From NCBI GenBank assembly GCA_009829735.1, contig CM020618.1, forward strand, positions 35,564,894-35,628,893: DNA of 64,000 nucleotides, in the 5' to 3' direction. Positions 20,096-31,246 of the stretch are shown one piece after another. Every line of letters starts with the position of its first letter. The first letter of the stretch is position 1. Position numbers and translations under genes: made by a program. This stretch comes from Pyropia yezoensis. Lineage: Eukaryota; Rhodophyta; Bangiophyceae; Bangiales; Bangiaceae. The notes below the pieces were generated by a model. The model had not been told where the DNA came from, did not search any database, and worked only from the letters and a program-made list of their open reading frames with translations.

Positions 20096-20914
20096 TCACT
20101 CGGTCTTGGCCGGCAGCTTTGCCACCAGTGGCGCCTTGTAAGTCTGGATGTAGAATCGGACAAACAGGAACAGGTACGAGAGCAGCACGGCAATGCCAGT
20201 CACGGCGCCCACCGGCGTGCCGTAGCAGGCCGTCTCCTGCCAGCCACCCAAAATGAACACAGCGTATGCGTACGAGGCCACAGACACGCCCACCACAAAC
20301 TGGATGCACTGGAGGGTGGTCAGGTGCCGCTTCCACCACACCCGCACCTTGATGGCGGACTGCGCATAGTACCAGTACATGAAGATGTGCACAAAAAGGT
20401 TGAAGCCGATGGGCACCCACTGGCACGCCGAGTACTCGACAATCTGCGACCACGTCAAAACCAGAGTGGCAGCGTGGTGGTACTGGTGCAAAAAGGGCAC
20501 TGGCTTCTTTCGCAGCACCTGGAGCACGGTGTCAACCAGCTCCCAATACTTGAACAAGTGGTTCACGTAATAGACCGCCTGGATGCGGCCGTCGTCAAAG
20601 ACGTCCTTGGAGCAAATGAGTTGATGGAGCGTCAGGTTGTACAACCACTGCTCCACTATGACGGACGCCAGGGCTGCAAATAGTCCCAGCGACGCCGCCG
20701 AGAGCACCAGGTTGTGCCAGTACAGGAAGCGGGGCATCACCATCGGCTTCCGCTCACGCATAAAGCGGGCCAGCACTCGCAGTGTCGTGAAGTACGCCAC
20801 CACCGTGAACAATGGCCACGCCACCTGCGATAAGGGCGTGACGCCCCGCACAAACCGCCATGATGCTAGCGGCGCCAGCGCTGCTGTCATCCATGTTGTC
20901 GTCGCGCCCTTCAT
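20096..20914 (-). CDS. ELO-family very-long-chain fatty acid elongase (3-ketoacyl-CoA synthase)
   Basis: 272 residues from the ATG at 20914-20912. The frame is open 18 codons further upstream but without an ATG. The product condenses malonyl-CoA with acyl-CoA in the ER membrane. Diagnostic segments in order are FKYWELVDTVLQVLRKK, the histidine box HQYHH (residues 143-147) and NLFVHIFMYWYY. Several hydrophobic helices surround them (about 30-50, 65-90, 150-165, 170-190, 205-222 and 235-258). The C-terminus ends LPAKTE without a clear dilysine signal. No introns are seen. Substrate (saturated versus polyunsaturated) is not decided by the sequence. Confidence 0.93.
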   Translation of the reverse strand: MKGATTTWMTAALAPLASWRFVRGVTPLSQVAWPLFTVVAYFTTLRVLARFMRERKPMVMPRFLYWHNLVLSAASLGLFAALASVIVEQWLYNLTLHQLICSKDVFDDGRIQAVYYVNHLFKYWELVDTVLQVLRKKPVPFLHQYHHAATLVLTWSQIVEYSACQWVPIGFNLFVHIFMYWYYAQSAIKVRVWWKRHLTTLQCIQFVVGVSVASYAYAVFILGGWQETACYGTPVGAVTGIAVLLSYLFLFVRFYIQTYKAPLVAKLPAKTE

Positions 20915-23072
20915 AGCCCCGCAGAGACGCCAACGAGACACGACAGTGGGACGTGGTGAAGCGCACACTCCCGCTGGCTGCGAGAGAGCCAGGGAAGAGC
21001 GGGTGCGAGGTCAGGGGGGGGGGGGTGATGTGGGTGGCGGGGCGGCGCGCTTAAGCAAGGAATGACCAGTCGCGCCCCTCAGCCACGGTTTCGGCAGAAG
21101 GCCGCGCGGGCGGGGTCCTGTGCGTCGCACGTTCATACATACGAGGATTGAACGGGGGCGGCTTTGAACCTGCTTTGAACGATGGCGTGCTGCGGCCTGC
21201 CGTGGCGCCACGGGCCGCCAATTGGGCCACGCGGTTCCGCGGGAGACTCTCGACCGGACAAGCCATTGCTGTAAACAAGCGAGCCGTCGACGGTCTTGGT
21301 GGGACCACGAGCACTGTTCGCTGTCAGAAACTTACGCTATCGAAGTATTGTCAAAGTCTTCTTCTTGTCAACCTACATAGGTAAGTAAATACCGTGCGAT
21401 TGCTGATGAAGCAGCGGTGACGTGGGACTTGCATGCCCGGTTCAGACAAATGCATACAACAACAATTGGATTGGCCTCATCAAACAGGGTTCAAGGGTAT
21501 CAGATTTCGCCAAGTGTGCACATGTGGGCGCTTGGGACTCCCGATCGTCGTCCAGGTGGGGTCCCAGGTCGTCCACGATCGGGGTCCCATATCCGATCGT
21601 CATGAACTCCTCGGGTCCCAGCTCTTGTCGAACAAAGTATGTCAAGAATTGTACTTCACAGCGGCATCCCTCTTGCCATCGCCTTAGGGGACACGGCCGA
21701 GTTTGTGGCAGTGAGTTTGTGGCAGTGCATGGCATGATCTGATTGGCTTCTGGGTCTAACGTGTCGGCTGGGACCACTGCCACAGACTCGATGTGGCGCC
21801 ACACGTGTTCGGCCAAAGCCATGTGGCGCAAAACGATCTGGCAGTGTTGCCCCCAGAATTGAACCCAACTCTGCAGCACTCTCACGTGAAGTCTTCGCGC
21901 GCGAGGCCTCCCGATTTGAACTTGAACGCACAACCAGGAACACGTCGCGGCGGGAGGATCGCGTCACCGCCGCCGACCGTCCGCCGCGCCATGCCCTGTC
22001 CCTGCGCCAGCGCCGGTACTTTGCGTTCTGCCCACCTCCTAGCGCCACCTCTCCACGCCTACCCCATCCCCGCCCCACGACGGCGACCCCTCCTCACTGC
22101 CCAGCCCTGCCCCCTGTTCTCATATCGGCGCCATGGGCTGCCCAGTGGGCGGTGGGGGGGGGGGGGGGTGGTGTCAACCGTTCGGCATCTTCCCGCTGTA
22201 TTCTGTGAGGGCCCGTGGACTGGAGGGGGGACGACGCGCGCGGGATGGACGAGGCGGGGCTGCGCGGAGGGTTGGCGGGGCGGCGGGGCGCCGTAGGTAG
22301 ATCGTTTTTTTTCATATTGCCTCTGCTGTCCCGCTACGCTCTCTCCGATTTGATTTCCCCGTAGCGCGCCCCCCCCCCCACCCCTCTCCTCTCCTCTCCT
22401 GATCTCACATGCACCCTGTGAGGAACCACCCACACATGGGCAGCCCTCAACGTACTCGTGATGGTGTCAGCGACCCATGCCAGCCAATAGGGCGCCAGGG
22501 TGCGGGGAAGAGGACGGAGGTGGTGACGGTTGAGGGTCTGGGGAAGAGGACGGCGCGACGTCGGTGGTGATCGAGGGGGGTTCAAAGGGTTAAGGTCGTC
22601 TTTGGTCTGTGTCTGTGGTTGCCCTTCCGGTCTCCCCCGGTGGCGCCGACACCCACGCAATATATACTCGCGTCGGGGCACCCGAGGTGCCCCGAAGCAT
22701 GCATTTCCCCGTCGCGCCGCCGGTAGGCACAAAACGGCCCGAAAACAAAGCATGGCTCTCAGAACAAAGCATGAGCGGGTGTGCGCACTAAAGGAGTGCA
22801 GCCCCAGTTTGCCCCAAACGAAGGGGTCCGGTGTGCGGCGCTTAGTGCGCCGTCCCAGCCGGCCCCAGACGCCACTCGGTCCGAAGGTCCGAGAGGCGTG
22901 TAAGCACGGTTCGATCGAGTCGACCTAATCGGCCAGCCGGCTAGCCAGTCACATCGCTGCTACGCTGCAGCGAGGACATTCTTACGGACTCGCCAGCTGA
23001 GGCAGATGTGGCTCGTCATGGATGCTGACGGTGGCGCCTTTCGACAGGCCATGATGGGTTGTCGATGGCTGC
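20915..23072. other. Intergenic region left of the family A retroelement
   Basis: About 2.1 kb with no supported gene. It holds the ELO upstream region, G-runs at 21017-21026 and near 22155-22168, and a short pyrimidine-rich tract near 22370-22400. Open frames here are not conserved with anything I recognise. Confidence 0.55.
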
Positions 23073-23555
23073 TGTCGTGCGGCCAGTGTGGCAGTATTGA
23101 CCCCCAGGTACGGGGGCAACACGTGCCATGCAAGGGGCGGCAGGCCACTAGCCTGATCCGTTCCTCCCCCTGCATTTGGGTCCATATTCCCTAAGTTTGG
23201 GATAGTTAGCTTAGTAGTAAATCCAACTTGGATTTGAGGGTTTTCTGCATTTATCGTCTTGAATTTTCGTGTGGCCCGGTGGGCAGGTGCTGGGGTGGGA
23301 GATTCTGAGTGGCGAGATTCTGAGTGGACCCTGGGGGGATAAGGGGAGGGACAGCGGGGCTTGGCCCTGCGTCCCCGTCCCGACCAAGAAACTGTTGGAC
23401 CACACACCATCCTCTTGTTTGTCAGTGGGGGGTTTGCCCCACAACAGGGACAGAGTGTGTGCGACTTGCACTTCTTTCGGTTCCCCCGACACGGGAGGCA
23501 GCCCTTGTACACCGCCCCAACTTGGGTGTCGTGTGTGCAAGTGGTTTTTGCCACA
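23073..23555 (+). repeat. Family A 5' LTR (about 483 bp)
   Basis: The inner end CCACA stops 2 bases before the primer-binding site. The outer end TGTCGTGCGG is set by alignment with the related LTRs at 31247 (TGTTGCGG) and, inverted, at 39766 (TGCGGCAG). The duplicated GGAGATTCTGAGTGGCGAGATTCTGAG block is shared by all three. Confidence 0.7.
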
Positions 23556-23557
23556 TT

Positions 23558-23575
23558 TGGTGGAGCAGCAGGGGA
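23558..23575 (+). other. Family A primer-binding site
   Basis: TGGTGGAGCAGCAGGGGA, identical to the sites of E1 and both family B copies, two bases inside the LTR. Confidence 0.8.
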
Positions 23576-23674
23576 CAGAGGTAAACTTTACCTTCGGGTG
23601 CACCCGGGTGTAGGGGGCCCTCTGTCTCAGAGGAACGGTGGACTTGGACCGTGTCATACGGATCGTCAGCCAAC

Positions 23675-25621
23675 ATGGCTAGTTCGGACCCCCCGTCGTC
23701 CGGGGAGTCCACGGGTGACGCACGTACTTCAGTGCCTTTGAATACTGGTGAGACACAGGTGGGTTTGCCTGGGGTCGCAGAGGGACTAGAGGTCCCTCAA
23801 GCCAGCAGGACTGGAAGTGCGGGCGGGCAACAGGCCACCCCGACTCAGTCGGGAGTTCACTTGGGTGACACTTCTGATGTGGGTGGGCCGAAGTCTGGCC
23901 ACCGTGTGGTACACTCAACGGGAACGTCCCAAGGGGTGAGGACTGTCCCCGCGGGTTCCACTCGGGTTGGAGCCAACTTTGGCATGGAGCCGTCGCCAAC
24001 TAGGCTTTCGGAGGACGGCGGACCTCCGTTGGTCGGCGATGGGCTCGCGCCCATGCCCCCGGTTGAGACCTCTGAGGATCGTGGTTACCCCTCAGGTGGA
24101 CTCCCGGAGGCGGACCGAGACTCAACTGGAGTCGACAATCCACTCCTCGCGGAAACTGTCCGTCGGGAGGCGACCAATGTGTTGCGGCAGACTTTGCCGG
24201 ACCTGGTGGTCACGATGACGAATACTATTCTGAATCAGATTGTGGCGAGTTTGCCAGATGGCCTTATTGTCCGGACCGGATCGGGGCTTTCGAGCCCACA
24301 GGCGCAGGGGGAATCCCTCCTCACGCCTACCTCTGGTCGCCCTGAACTGGGGGCGACACCTGTGACTCCCAACGAGGGAGCCACACCATACTCGGTGGGG
24401 CGTACGCCCTTCACGGGGGAGTTCCCCCCGGAAACGCCGGCGGCTACACCAAGCGCGCCGCGCCAGACTATGGGCACTGAGGGTCAACTTGCCCCAGTGC
24501 CACAGCGGCTGTTCCCTCAACGTGAGGTGCCGCCCAAGATCCAGGTAGCCAACCCGGTCTACCAGAGGATCTTTGACTGTGAGACCTACGCCCTCCACAA
24601 CAAGTCGGTGGCGTATGGTCCTGACCAGGCCCGAGCCATGGGCCGTGCCAAGAAGAATGCACTTCACTCTTTTGGGCACAAAGCGGAGTGGGATGGAACT
24701 CCCCCCCTCCGTGTCTTTGAGTTCCTACGTCGTTTCACAAAAGCCTGTGACGACAATGCCATAAGTGAAGGCATGACTTTCTACATGCTACAGGAGTTTA
24801 CGAAGGGAGACCTGCGGACAGAACTTATGTCCGTCATGCTCAGCTCCTCAAGTGGAGGCGCTGGTGAGGTGACGTCCTATTTGGAGCTCGTCAACTGGTT
24901 GTTGAGGGCCATGGTTGATGAAGCGGCGTTGGCTTCTCAAGTCGAGGAGTTTACGCAAGCCCATCAGGAAGAGGCGGAGGACGAGTTGTCCTTTGCGGAG
25001 CGAGTCCGTAAGCTCAACAATCTTTGTGGGCTTCTTCATCCACAAGCTGTGGTGAAGAGTCGGTTTGTGGAGGGACTCCATTGGTCAGTCCGGATGGAGA
25101 CCCGGGAGCATAACACTGCCCGGGCGACCCTGGCCGAGTTGCCTAGGTTCGCCTACCGCAGAGGCCAGGCCTACCGCAAGTTGCGGGAAGAACAACGCCA
25201 GGAGCGTCAAGCCGAGTTGGCCAAGGAACGGGAGGAGGCGCGCCAGGCCAGAGAGTTGAGAGAGGCACGCCGAATCCGCAAGGAGAGGGTGGTAGCTGCC
25301 GTGGGAACTTCCCAGGGTATCTCTTCGTCTTCCCCAGTTGGGAAGACCCCTCCGGGAACTGACAATCGGTGTTGGAACTGCAACTCCGATGGACACTGGG
25401 CATATGACTGCCCCAAGTTGAGTAAACGCATCCAACAACTTGTTAGGAATGCGAGTAAGAAGTCGGCTACGAGCGAAGTACGTTCACGCCGCGAGGGTGG
25501 GTCTCGACCGGTAGTGGCGGTCGCCACACCCTCGGCGAAGGGGGCGGACACGTCGTCCTCGGACTCGTCGTCCTCCCCTTCGCCCTCAGATTCGGACGCC
25601 AAGTCGGCGGGAAACGAATGA
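23675..25621 (+). CDS. Family A Gag polyprotein, intact frame
   Basis: 648 residues from the ATG at 23675; an in-frame GTG at 23651 is less likely. The order is a long Pro/Gly/Thr-rich N-terminus and a capsid-like helical domain at about 320-480, with FEFLRRFTKACDDNAISEG and SYLELVNWLLRAMVDEAA. Next come a highly charged Arg/Glu helix at about 500-550, the CCHC knuckle CWNCNSDGHWAYDC at about 565-578, and a Ser/Asp-rich tail ending AGNE. It forms the retrotransposon particle and packages its RNA. The stop TGA overlaps an ATG in the pol frame (ATGA), two codons past a G GGA AAC heptamer. Confidence 0.85.
   Translation: MASSDPPSSGESTGDARTSVPLNTGETQVGLPGVAEGLEVPQASRTGSAGGQQATPTQSGVHLGDTSDVGGPKSGHRVVHSTGTSQGVRTVPAGSTRVGANFGMEPSPTRLSEDGGPPLVGDGLAPMPPVETSEDRGYPSGGLPEADRDSTGVDNPLLAETVRREATNVLRQTLPDLVVTMTNTILNQIVASLPDGLIVRTGSGLSSPQAQGESLLTPTSGRPELGATPVTPNEGATPYSVGRTPFTGEFPPETPAATPSAPRQTMGTEGQLAPVPQRLFPQREVPPKIQVANPVYQRIFDCETYALHNKSVAYGPDQARAMGRAKKNALHSFGHKAEWDGTPPLRVFEFLRRFTKACDDNAISEGMTFYMLQEFTKGDLRTELMSVMLSSSSGGAGEVTSYLELVNWLLRAMVDEAALASQVEEFTQAHQEEAEDELSFAERVRKLNNLCGLLHPQAVVKSRFVEGLHWSVRMETREHNTARATLAELPRFAYRRGQAYRKLREEQRQERQAELAKEREEARQARELREARRIRKERVVAAVGTSQGISSSSPVGKTPPGTDNRCWNCNSDGHWAYDCPKLSKRIQQLVRNASKKSATSEVRSRREGGSRPVVAVATPSAKGADTSSSDSSSSPSPSDSDAKSAGNE
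25609..25615 (+). promoter_or_regulatory. Programmed -1 ribosomal frameshift site, family A gag-pol
   Basis: The gag codons GCG GGA AAC place the canonical slippery heptamer G GGA AAC exactly in X XXY YYZ phase, followed by GAA TGA. Slipping back one base enters the pol frame, which is open from here into the protease. A weak hairpin (GAGCT...AGCTC, starting near 25628) follows about 12 bases downstream. Confidence 0.75.
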
Positions 25622-28600
25622 CCGTTGGAGCTGGTCGTCCGAAGCTCACAACGGCAGCCTCGGCCAAGTGGGCCAAGAGGACGAATCAGCCGTGCCGGAC
25701 ACTGTGGCGACCTAAGGGAGTCCGCCCACCTCGGGTAGGACTCCCCAAGAACGTAAACCCACGTCGGGTCATCGCGGTGCTGACGGGTGAGAACTTCCAG
25801 GTGGCTGGACGGGTGCAACTTGCCCCCGGCCGCGCCTGTTGTGCCCGTATCGTACTTGATACCGGGTCAGGAGCCTCCTTGATACGCAAGTCGCTATTAC
25901 CAAAGAAGATGAAGCTCCAACGCTGGAAGTCTAAAGCTGACCATCTGATTGATATCAATGGTGGGGTACTTCCCATTGTTGGTGCTGTGACCCTACCAAC
26001 TAGGTTGGGGACCCATGAGGTCGACGTGACCTATGGTGTAGTTGAGAATATATCGGTACCCCTGCTTCTGGGTACCCCTTATGTCGTATCACAAGTGCCT
26101 TTGATTTGTGGCCCTGAGTACTGGGTCAAGTTGATGAATGGGGAGACTATCCCCATCCTTGGTAAGGGAAAGTCTGTGGCTCCTGTGACAGTCTCACAGT
26201 CGAAGCCTGTTTGCTCTGTGAGGGAAGGGTTTACTGCTACCCTGCGTTTAGCCCGTAAAGTCACGTTGCCCCCCAACTCGGTGGCGCACGTTGATGTTGT
26301 AACTGATTATACGGCGAACGGGTTCGTGCACCCTTACCCCCGTCTTGCTCGCAAGCACCAAGTGCATGTTGCCCTTGGCACGATGGACTCCAAAGCCGGA
26401 GTCCCGTGGAGGATCCAGGTGATGAACCTGAGCTCGTCGCCCCAGTACTTCAAGTCGGGAGCCAAGTTCGGCTATATCGACCAACACGAGGGACCGGTAG
26501 TAGCGGTCACCCTCAACGCGGGCGCAAGTAGCGACCCGAAGTCCGGAAAGGAGAAGCATCAAGCCAAGTCGGCCGCCTCTCCTCGGCCCCATGTGAACAT
26601 GGAGGGTGTCCCACCCAGGTTGAGGGTTCGAGTTGAACGCCTCTTGGAACAATATCACAAGTTGTGGGATGGCCAATTGGGACTCATGAGAGCCACCCAA
26701 CACCGGATCGAGTTGAAGCCCGGTGCACCCCCTGTACGCCAACAACCGTATAGGGGAGGACCTCGTTCAAGGGCCCTCGTTAAGGAGCAAGTTGCTCCCA
26801 TGGAGGCCCTCGACGTGATCGAGGCCAGCAACGCCGAGTGGGCGAGTCCGGTGGTTATCGTCCCCAAAGTTGATGGGACCCCCGGTTCTCTATCGACTAC
26901 CGTAAGCTCAACGAGAGCACGGTGAAGGACAGTTATCCCCTACCTAGGATGGACGACTGTCTGGACTCTCTGGGGGAGGCGAACGTGTTCTCTACCCTGG
27001 ACTGTAACGCGGGGTACTGGCAAATTCCCATTGCCCCGGAAGACAGGCATAAAACTACCTTTACCTGTCACTGTGGTACCTACCAGTGCAAGCGTCTACC
27101 GTTTGGCCTGTGTAACGCGCCGGCAACTTTCCAGCGCGCTATGGACATGATTCTGGCCGGAGTACGGTGGCAGATCTGTCTCGTGTACCTAGACGATATC
27201 ATTGTGTTCTCCCGAAGTCCGGAGGAACACATTGGCCATCTTGGCCAGGTGTTCAAGCTACTTGCTGACGCCGGCGTGTCACTGAAGGCGAGTAAGTGCC
27301 ACCTCTTCACTCAAGAGGTGGAATACTTGGGACATGTTGTCCGTCCGGGGCGTCTCAGTGTCAACGAGAAAAACTTGAGGGCCATCCGTAAGGCTCAGTA
27401 CCCCCGGACCCAGACCCAGATGAGGAGCTTCCTCGGGATGTGTAACGTGTACCGACGTTTCACCCAGGGCTTCGCCAAGGTGGCGAAACCGTTGAATGAG
27501 TTAGTGAGCTCAACGCTACCGAAGAACCTGCCTCCCCCAAGTCGGGTGGAGCAGGAATCCTTTGAGACTCTTCGGGACCTTCTGCTGAAGCCCCCTATCC
27601 TCGCTATTCCCAGGTTGGGAGGCCACTACATCCTGGATGTGGACGCTGGCTACGACCAACTTGGTTGTGTGTTGCTTCAGCAGCAGCCGGACAAGGAGTA
27701 CTTGCCGGTGGGATACTTCAGCAAGGGGCTGAACTCGGCCGAGAAGAACTATGGAGTCACCGAGATGGAAGGACTCGCAGTGGTGTGGGCGGTGACGTCA
27801 CTTCGTCACTACCTAGAGGGTGAGAAGTTCCTCATCCGCTGTGACCACCGCGCGTTGCAGTTCATCTTTAAGACGGATTGTACGAACACTCGTCTCAACC
27901 GGTGGAGGGTGTGACTGGCACCCTTCAACTTTGATATTGAGTACCGACCTGGCAGGCAACATGCCCTTGCCGACGGCCTCTCTCGGGTACCTACCGAGGG
28001 GCTGGACACTAACCCAGTCGATGAGGACATCCCCATCGTGGGGGTAGTCACGCGCTCGGGTCAGGCGTTGAACCCCGAGGCGCCTGGGAACAAGAAGTAC
28101 TTGCCCCTGTCCCTGGACGAGGTGGTGAAGGCCTAGGCCGAGGATCCCTTCTGCAAGTCGCAGAGGGATACACTGGATACAGTGGCGGAGACGCGGTTCT
28201 TTCTGGGAGACGATGGCCTCCTCATGAGGAGGGGGGTATTCCAGGGGACCGAACAACTTGTCGTCCCCGCATCCCTCAAGGACAGCATCCTTGCGAGGGA
28301 GCATAACGCTCCCACAGGTGGACATCTGGGGTCTAGTAAACTGTACCGGACCCTGAGGACCAGGTACTACTGGCCGTCCATGGTGGTGGACATCTACAGT
28401 TGGGTGGCTGCCTGCACAAGTTGTGCACAGAACCGTCTGATGGAACGGCGGCCTACTACGGCTATGCTATTGTTCCCGGCCAAGGAGCCCTTTGCCGCGT
28501 TGGCGATGGACATCCTTGGGCCACTGCCAGTGACCGAGGAGGGCAACCAGTACCTCCTGGTTATCTGTGACCGCTTCACGAAACTTACGCGAGCGATCCC

Positions 28601-29598
28601 ACTGGCAGAGATCACAGCCATGTCGGTCGTGTCAGCCTTCCTAGATCACTGGGTTGCCGCGTATGGCATTCCGGATAGTACACTATCGGACAATGGACCG
28701 CAATTTGCGTCTGTACTGTTTCAGGGAGCGCTGGATATGTTGGGGGTGCGGGCAAACTATGCCACCCCCTACCACCTACAAACTAATGGGCAGGTGGAGC
28801 GCTTCAACAAAACTATTGTTCGGCAGCTGCGCCACTATGTGAGTGAGCACGTGAAAACGTGGGACCAATACATTTCTATTTTTACCACTGCCTACAATTC
28901 GCAGGTTCACTCATCTACCGGGGAAGTACCCCTCGCTTTTGTGACCCCCCGTCGCGTGCGGTCTATTGCCGTACGGCGGCCGCTCCCAACTAGGGAGGAT
29001 GGTGGCAGTACGCCTACTCCTACTTAGAGTAAGGCGGAGTTTGCTGCTAGGCTTGAAAACCTCATCCCTAAAGTCAGGGCTGAGATGGACAAAGCACAAA
29101 AGCGCTACAAGCGTACCTTTGACAAAAAGGTGCGCAATGCTAGGCATGTCCCCGAGCAGGGTGACTGGGTGCTGGTACACTCACACACCCCAACTGGGGG
29201 TAAGTTGGTATTCCAGACGAAGGGGCCGTACCAGGTCCTTCGTACTGATGGGCGGCGTTTCACCATCGAAAGTGACGATGGGGTCCGCACAGTCAACGGA
29301 CAGGACGTGGTCAAAGTTGCACCACCGCCTGCAGGCGACCCAGCTTGGGCGCGTGCGTTGGAAGCGTGGCGCCTCCTCACGGCCTGCGGCCAAACAGGGC
29401 CCGCAGGAGTACGTGTTCGATAAGTTCATCGACCACGGCTGGGATGAGGACACTGACCGCCTCATGTTGAGGGTGCGTTGGTTCGGCTACAAAGCCAAGG
29501 ATGATACGTGGGAATACGTGGAGGACCTTCCCGCTGAGAAGGTCCGGGCATACTGTGCCCGGAATGAGATGGACCCTAACAGCCCTCCCTCAACGTGA
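25618..29598 (+). pseudogene. Family A Pol: retropepsin, RT, RNase H, integrase, chromodomain (broken)
   Basis: Domains in order: retropepsin (LDTGSGASLIRK near 25855); RT with CNAGYWQIP, PFGLCNAPATFQRA and the catalytic YLDD near 27187; RNase H (ILDVDAGYDQLG); and integrase. The integrase has the HX-H / CTSC zinc region and a DDE core in MDILGPL, LSDNGPQF and GQVERFNK. A chromodomain follows (RVRWFGYKAKDDTWEYVEDLP near 29470). Breaks are a frameshift in the C-run near 26880, stops at 27912-27914, 28134-28136 and 29025-29027, and a frameshift near 29370-29400 before the chromodomain. Chromodomains usually direct integration by binding modified histones. Confidence 0.9.
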
Positions 29599-29709
29599 GG
29601 GAAGGCCGAGTAACAGTGCCAAGAGAGTGCTTCAAGTCGAAGTGGTACGCAGAGTGGCTTTTAACTACAGCCCTAACCCTCACACTCTCACAACACAGGC
29701 AGCTGCCAA

Positions 29710-31083
29710 CTAGGCATGCATTCTCGACTCTCCAACCCCACGGCCCTCGCCCTCACGTGGAGGCGAGCGGCGAGACCCACGGCGATAACGCTCCCCAACA
29801 GTCGGTGGGGCCGGCGGCTCCAAGTCGGAACCGCCGCGCCCCTCACGGTCGCGCAAGTGGCGACGACCGCGGCTGCCCTTCTGTTTAGTCTTGCGTGCAA
29901 GTTGGCGACGCAGACGCCGGACCGACTCCGACTCTGACGGAGTCGAGGACTCCGAGACAGAGTAAGACAACTCGTCTTCCGACACGGAGGGAGAGCGCCG
30001 CGAGTGACGGCGACGACAGCGAGGAGGCGAGTATGCCCGGCTCGCGCGACGTTTGCCACGCCCAAGCGGGGCTGGCTGGGGCATAATAGCCCCGATGCGA
30101 GCCAAATCGGCCGTCATAAACTCCGCCACCGACTCGCAACTCGCGGTCGCCACTGCAGTACGAACGCGCTCCTCAAGTTGAGGAGTCTCGGAAGTTTGAA
30201 GGGTTGCGGTCGACGCGGCCAACCAGGAAATGGTGCGCACCAACGTGGTGATCATCATCTCTGAGGTTAGAGGTGTTGGAGGTAACACCAACTTGGGGTT
30301 TACCGTCAGGAGGGTGGCCCCCAAGTTGGGGGACACCGGGGTGGACGACTCTACGGCCACGCTAATCGGGATGTCCCCGTGCGGCTGGTAGGGGACAGGA
30401 GGAAGTGGAGGGGCACGCCGAGGTGGCGGTACCCGGGTGTAACTGCGACCCCGACTTGGGGCCCCCGCAGTGGGTTGAGTCATATGGTCATCATATGAGG
30501 GCACGGCCATAAGTATGGGCTTGTCCGGGGGTGGCGCAGTGTGGCGATCCACTCCCGGGGCATACGGGTAGTCCCCGATGCCCAACCCCTCTCGTAGGAC
30601 CACACGGCCGTCGTGAAGTTCACGAGCGACCCACACGAACTGGCGAAGTGCGCCATCGTCCTTGGGCCCACGAGTGGGGCGGCGCAACTTGTGCTCAATG
30701 CTCTCCCACTCGATAAACTTGTGGAGGCGGAGCATCTCCTCAAGTAGAGTGAGTTGTCCTGATGAGCACCCCTCAGCAACTGGCTGAGGGGTGAGCTGTT
30801 CCAAACCTTGGATAAGCCGGAGGGGGAGATGCCAGAGCATCCCCCGCCGCTGAACACAAGACACCCAGGTCGACATGACCTCGAGGAGCCACTGGGTGGC
30901 CAACATGGCCCACACCAGGTGATCAGGGCCAGCCGTCAACATGACGGCGCCGAAGTGGTTAAGCAACCGTGGTAGCAACGCCGGGAACCCGTAGGGGACC
31001 TCAACTTGAGGCCACCACTCGGGCTTCTTCGGATAGTACTGCTCCTTACTGGCAGCCGACTGCTGAGGGATCTCACAGTTCCG
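29710..31083 (-). pseudogene. aORF A: antisense additional ORF of family A, N-terminally truncated
   Basis: Opposite in strand to gag-pol, its TAG (29712-29710) lies 112 bp from the pol stop, tail-to-tail. About 455 codons are open without interruption. Near the start is the motif KKPEWWPQVEVPYGFPALL, followed by alternating helices, then EHKLRRPT and VWVARELHDGRVVLREGLG, and YPYAPGV. A long Pro-rich linker leads to a Ser/Glu then Arg-rich tail. Residue patterns match aORF C and aORF B, both of which have about 200 residues before the WW motif. Here only about a dozen remain before the join to an inverted gag fragment, so the copy is truncated. Function unknown; the tail suggests a nuclear or nucleic-acid-binding protein. 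Confidence 0.7.
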
Positions 31084-31246
31084 GCAAAGCCTGCCGCAAC
31101 ACACCAGTCGCCTCCCGACAAACATTTTCCGCCAGAAGGGGGCTTTCGACTCCATTTGAGTCTCGTTCAGCCTCCGGGAGTCCACCTGAGGGGTAACCAC
31201 GATCCCCAGGAGTCTCAAACGAGGGCAAGGGCGCGAGCCCATCACC
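31084..31246 (-). pseudogene. Inverted fragment of a family A gag
   Basis: On the minus strand this encodes a stretch closely similar to the family A gag around 24035-24200 (for example GDRGYPSGGLPEAERDSNGVE). It starts at GGTGATGGGCTCG directly against an LTR end and ends near 31083, where aORF A begins. The missing upstream part of such a gag is found at 38932-39296, stopping at the same GGTGA. Confidence 0.8.

Larger units (their letters stand above)
23073..31083 (+). mobile_element. Family A Ty3/gypsy chromovirus with antisense ORF, 3' end missing
   Basis: The order on the plus strand is LTR (23073-23555), primer-binding site, gag, pol in the -1 frame with a C-terminal chromodomain, then the antisense ORF (aORF A). 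The sequence stops matching at about 31083, where an inverted gag fragment is joined. The first ~200 codons of the aORF, the polypurine tract and this element's own 3' LTR are therefore missing. Pol carries three stops and two frameshifts, so the copy is dead, but the gag frame is intact. Confidence 0.85.

Noticed and set aside
29710-31083. aORF as an envelope gene
   Set aside because: Envelope genes lie on the same strand as pol and encode a signal peptide and membrane anchor. This ORF is antisense and has a Pro-rich linker and Arg-rich tail, with no signal peptide or anchor.
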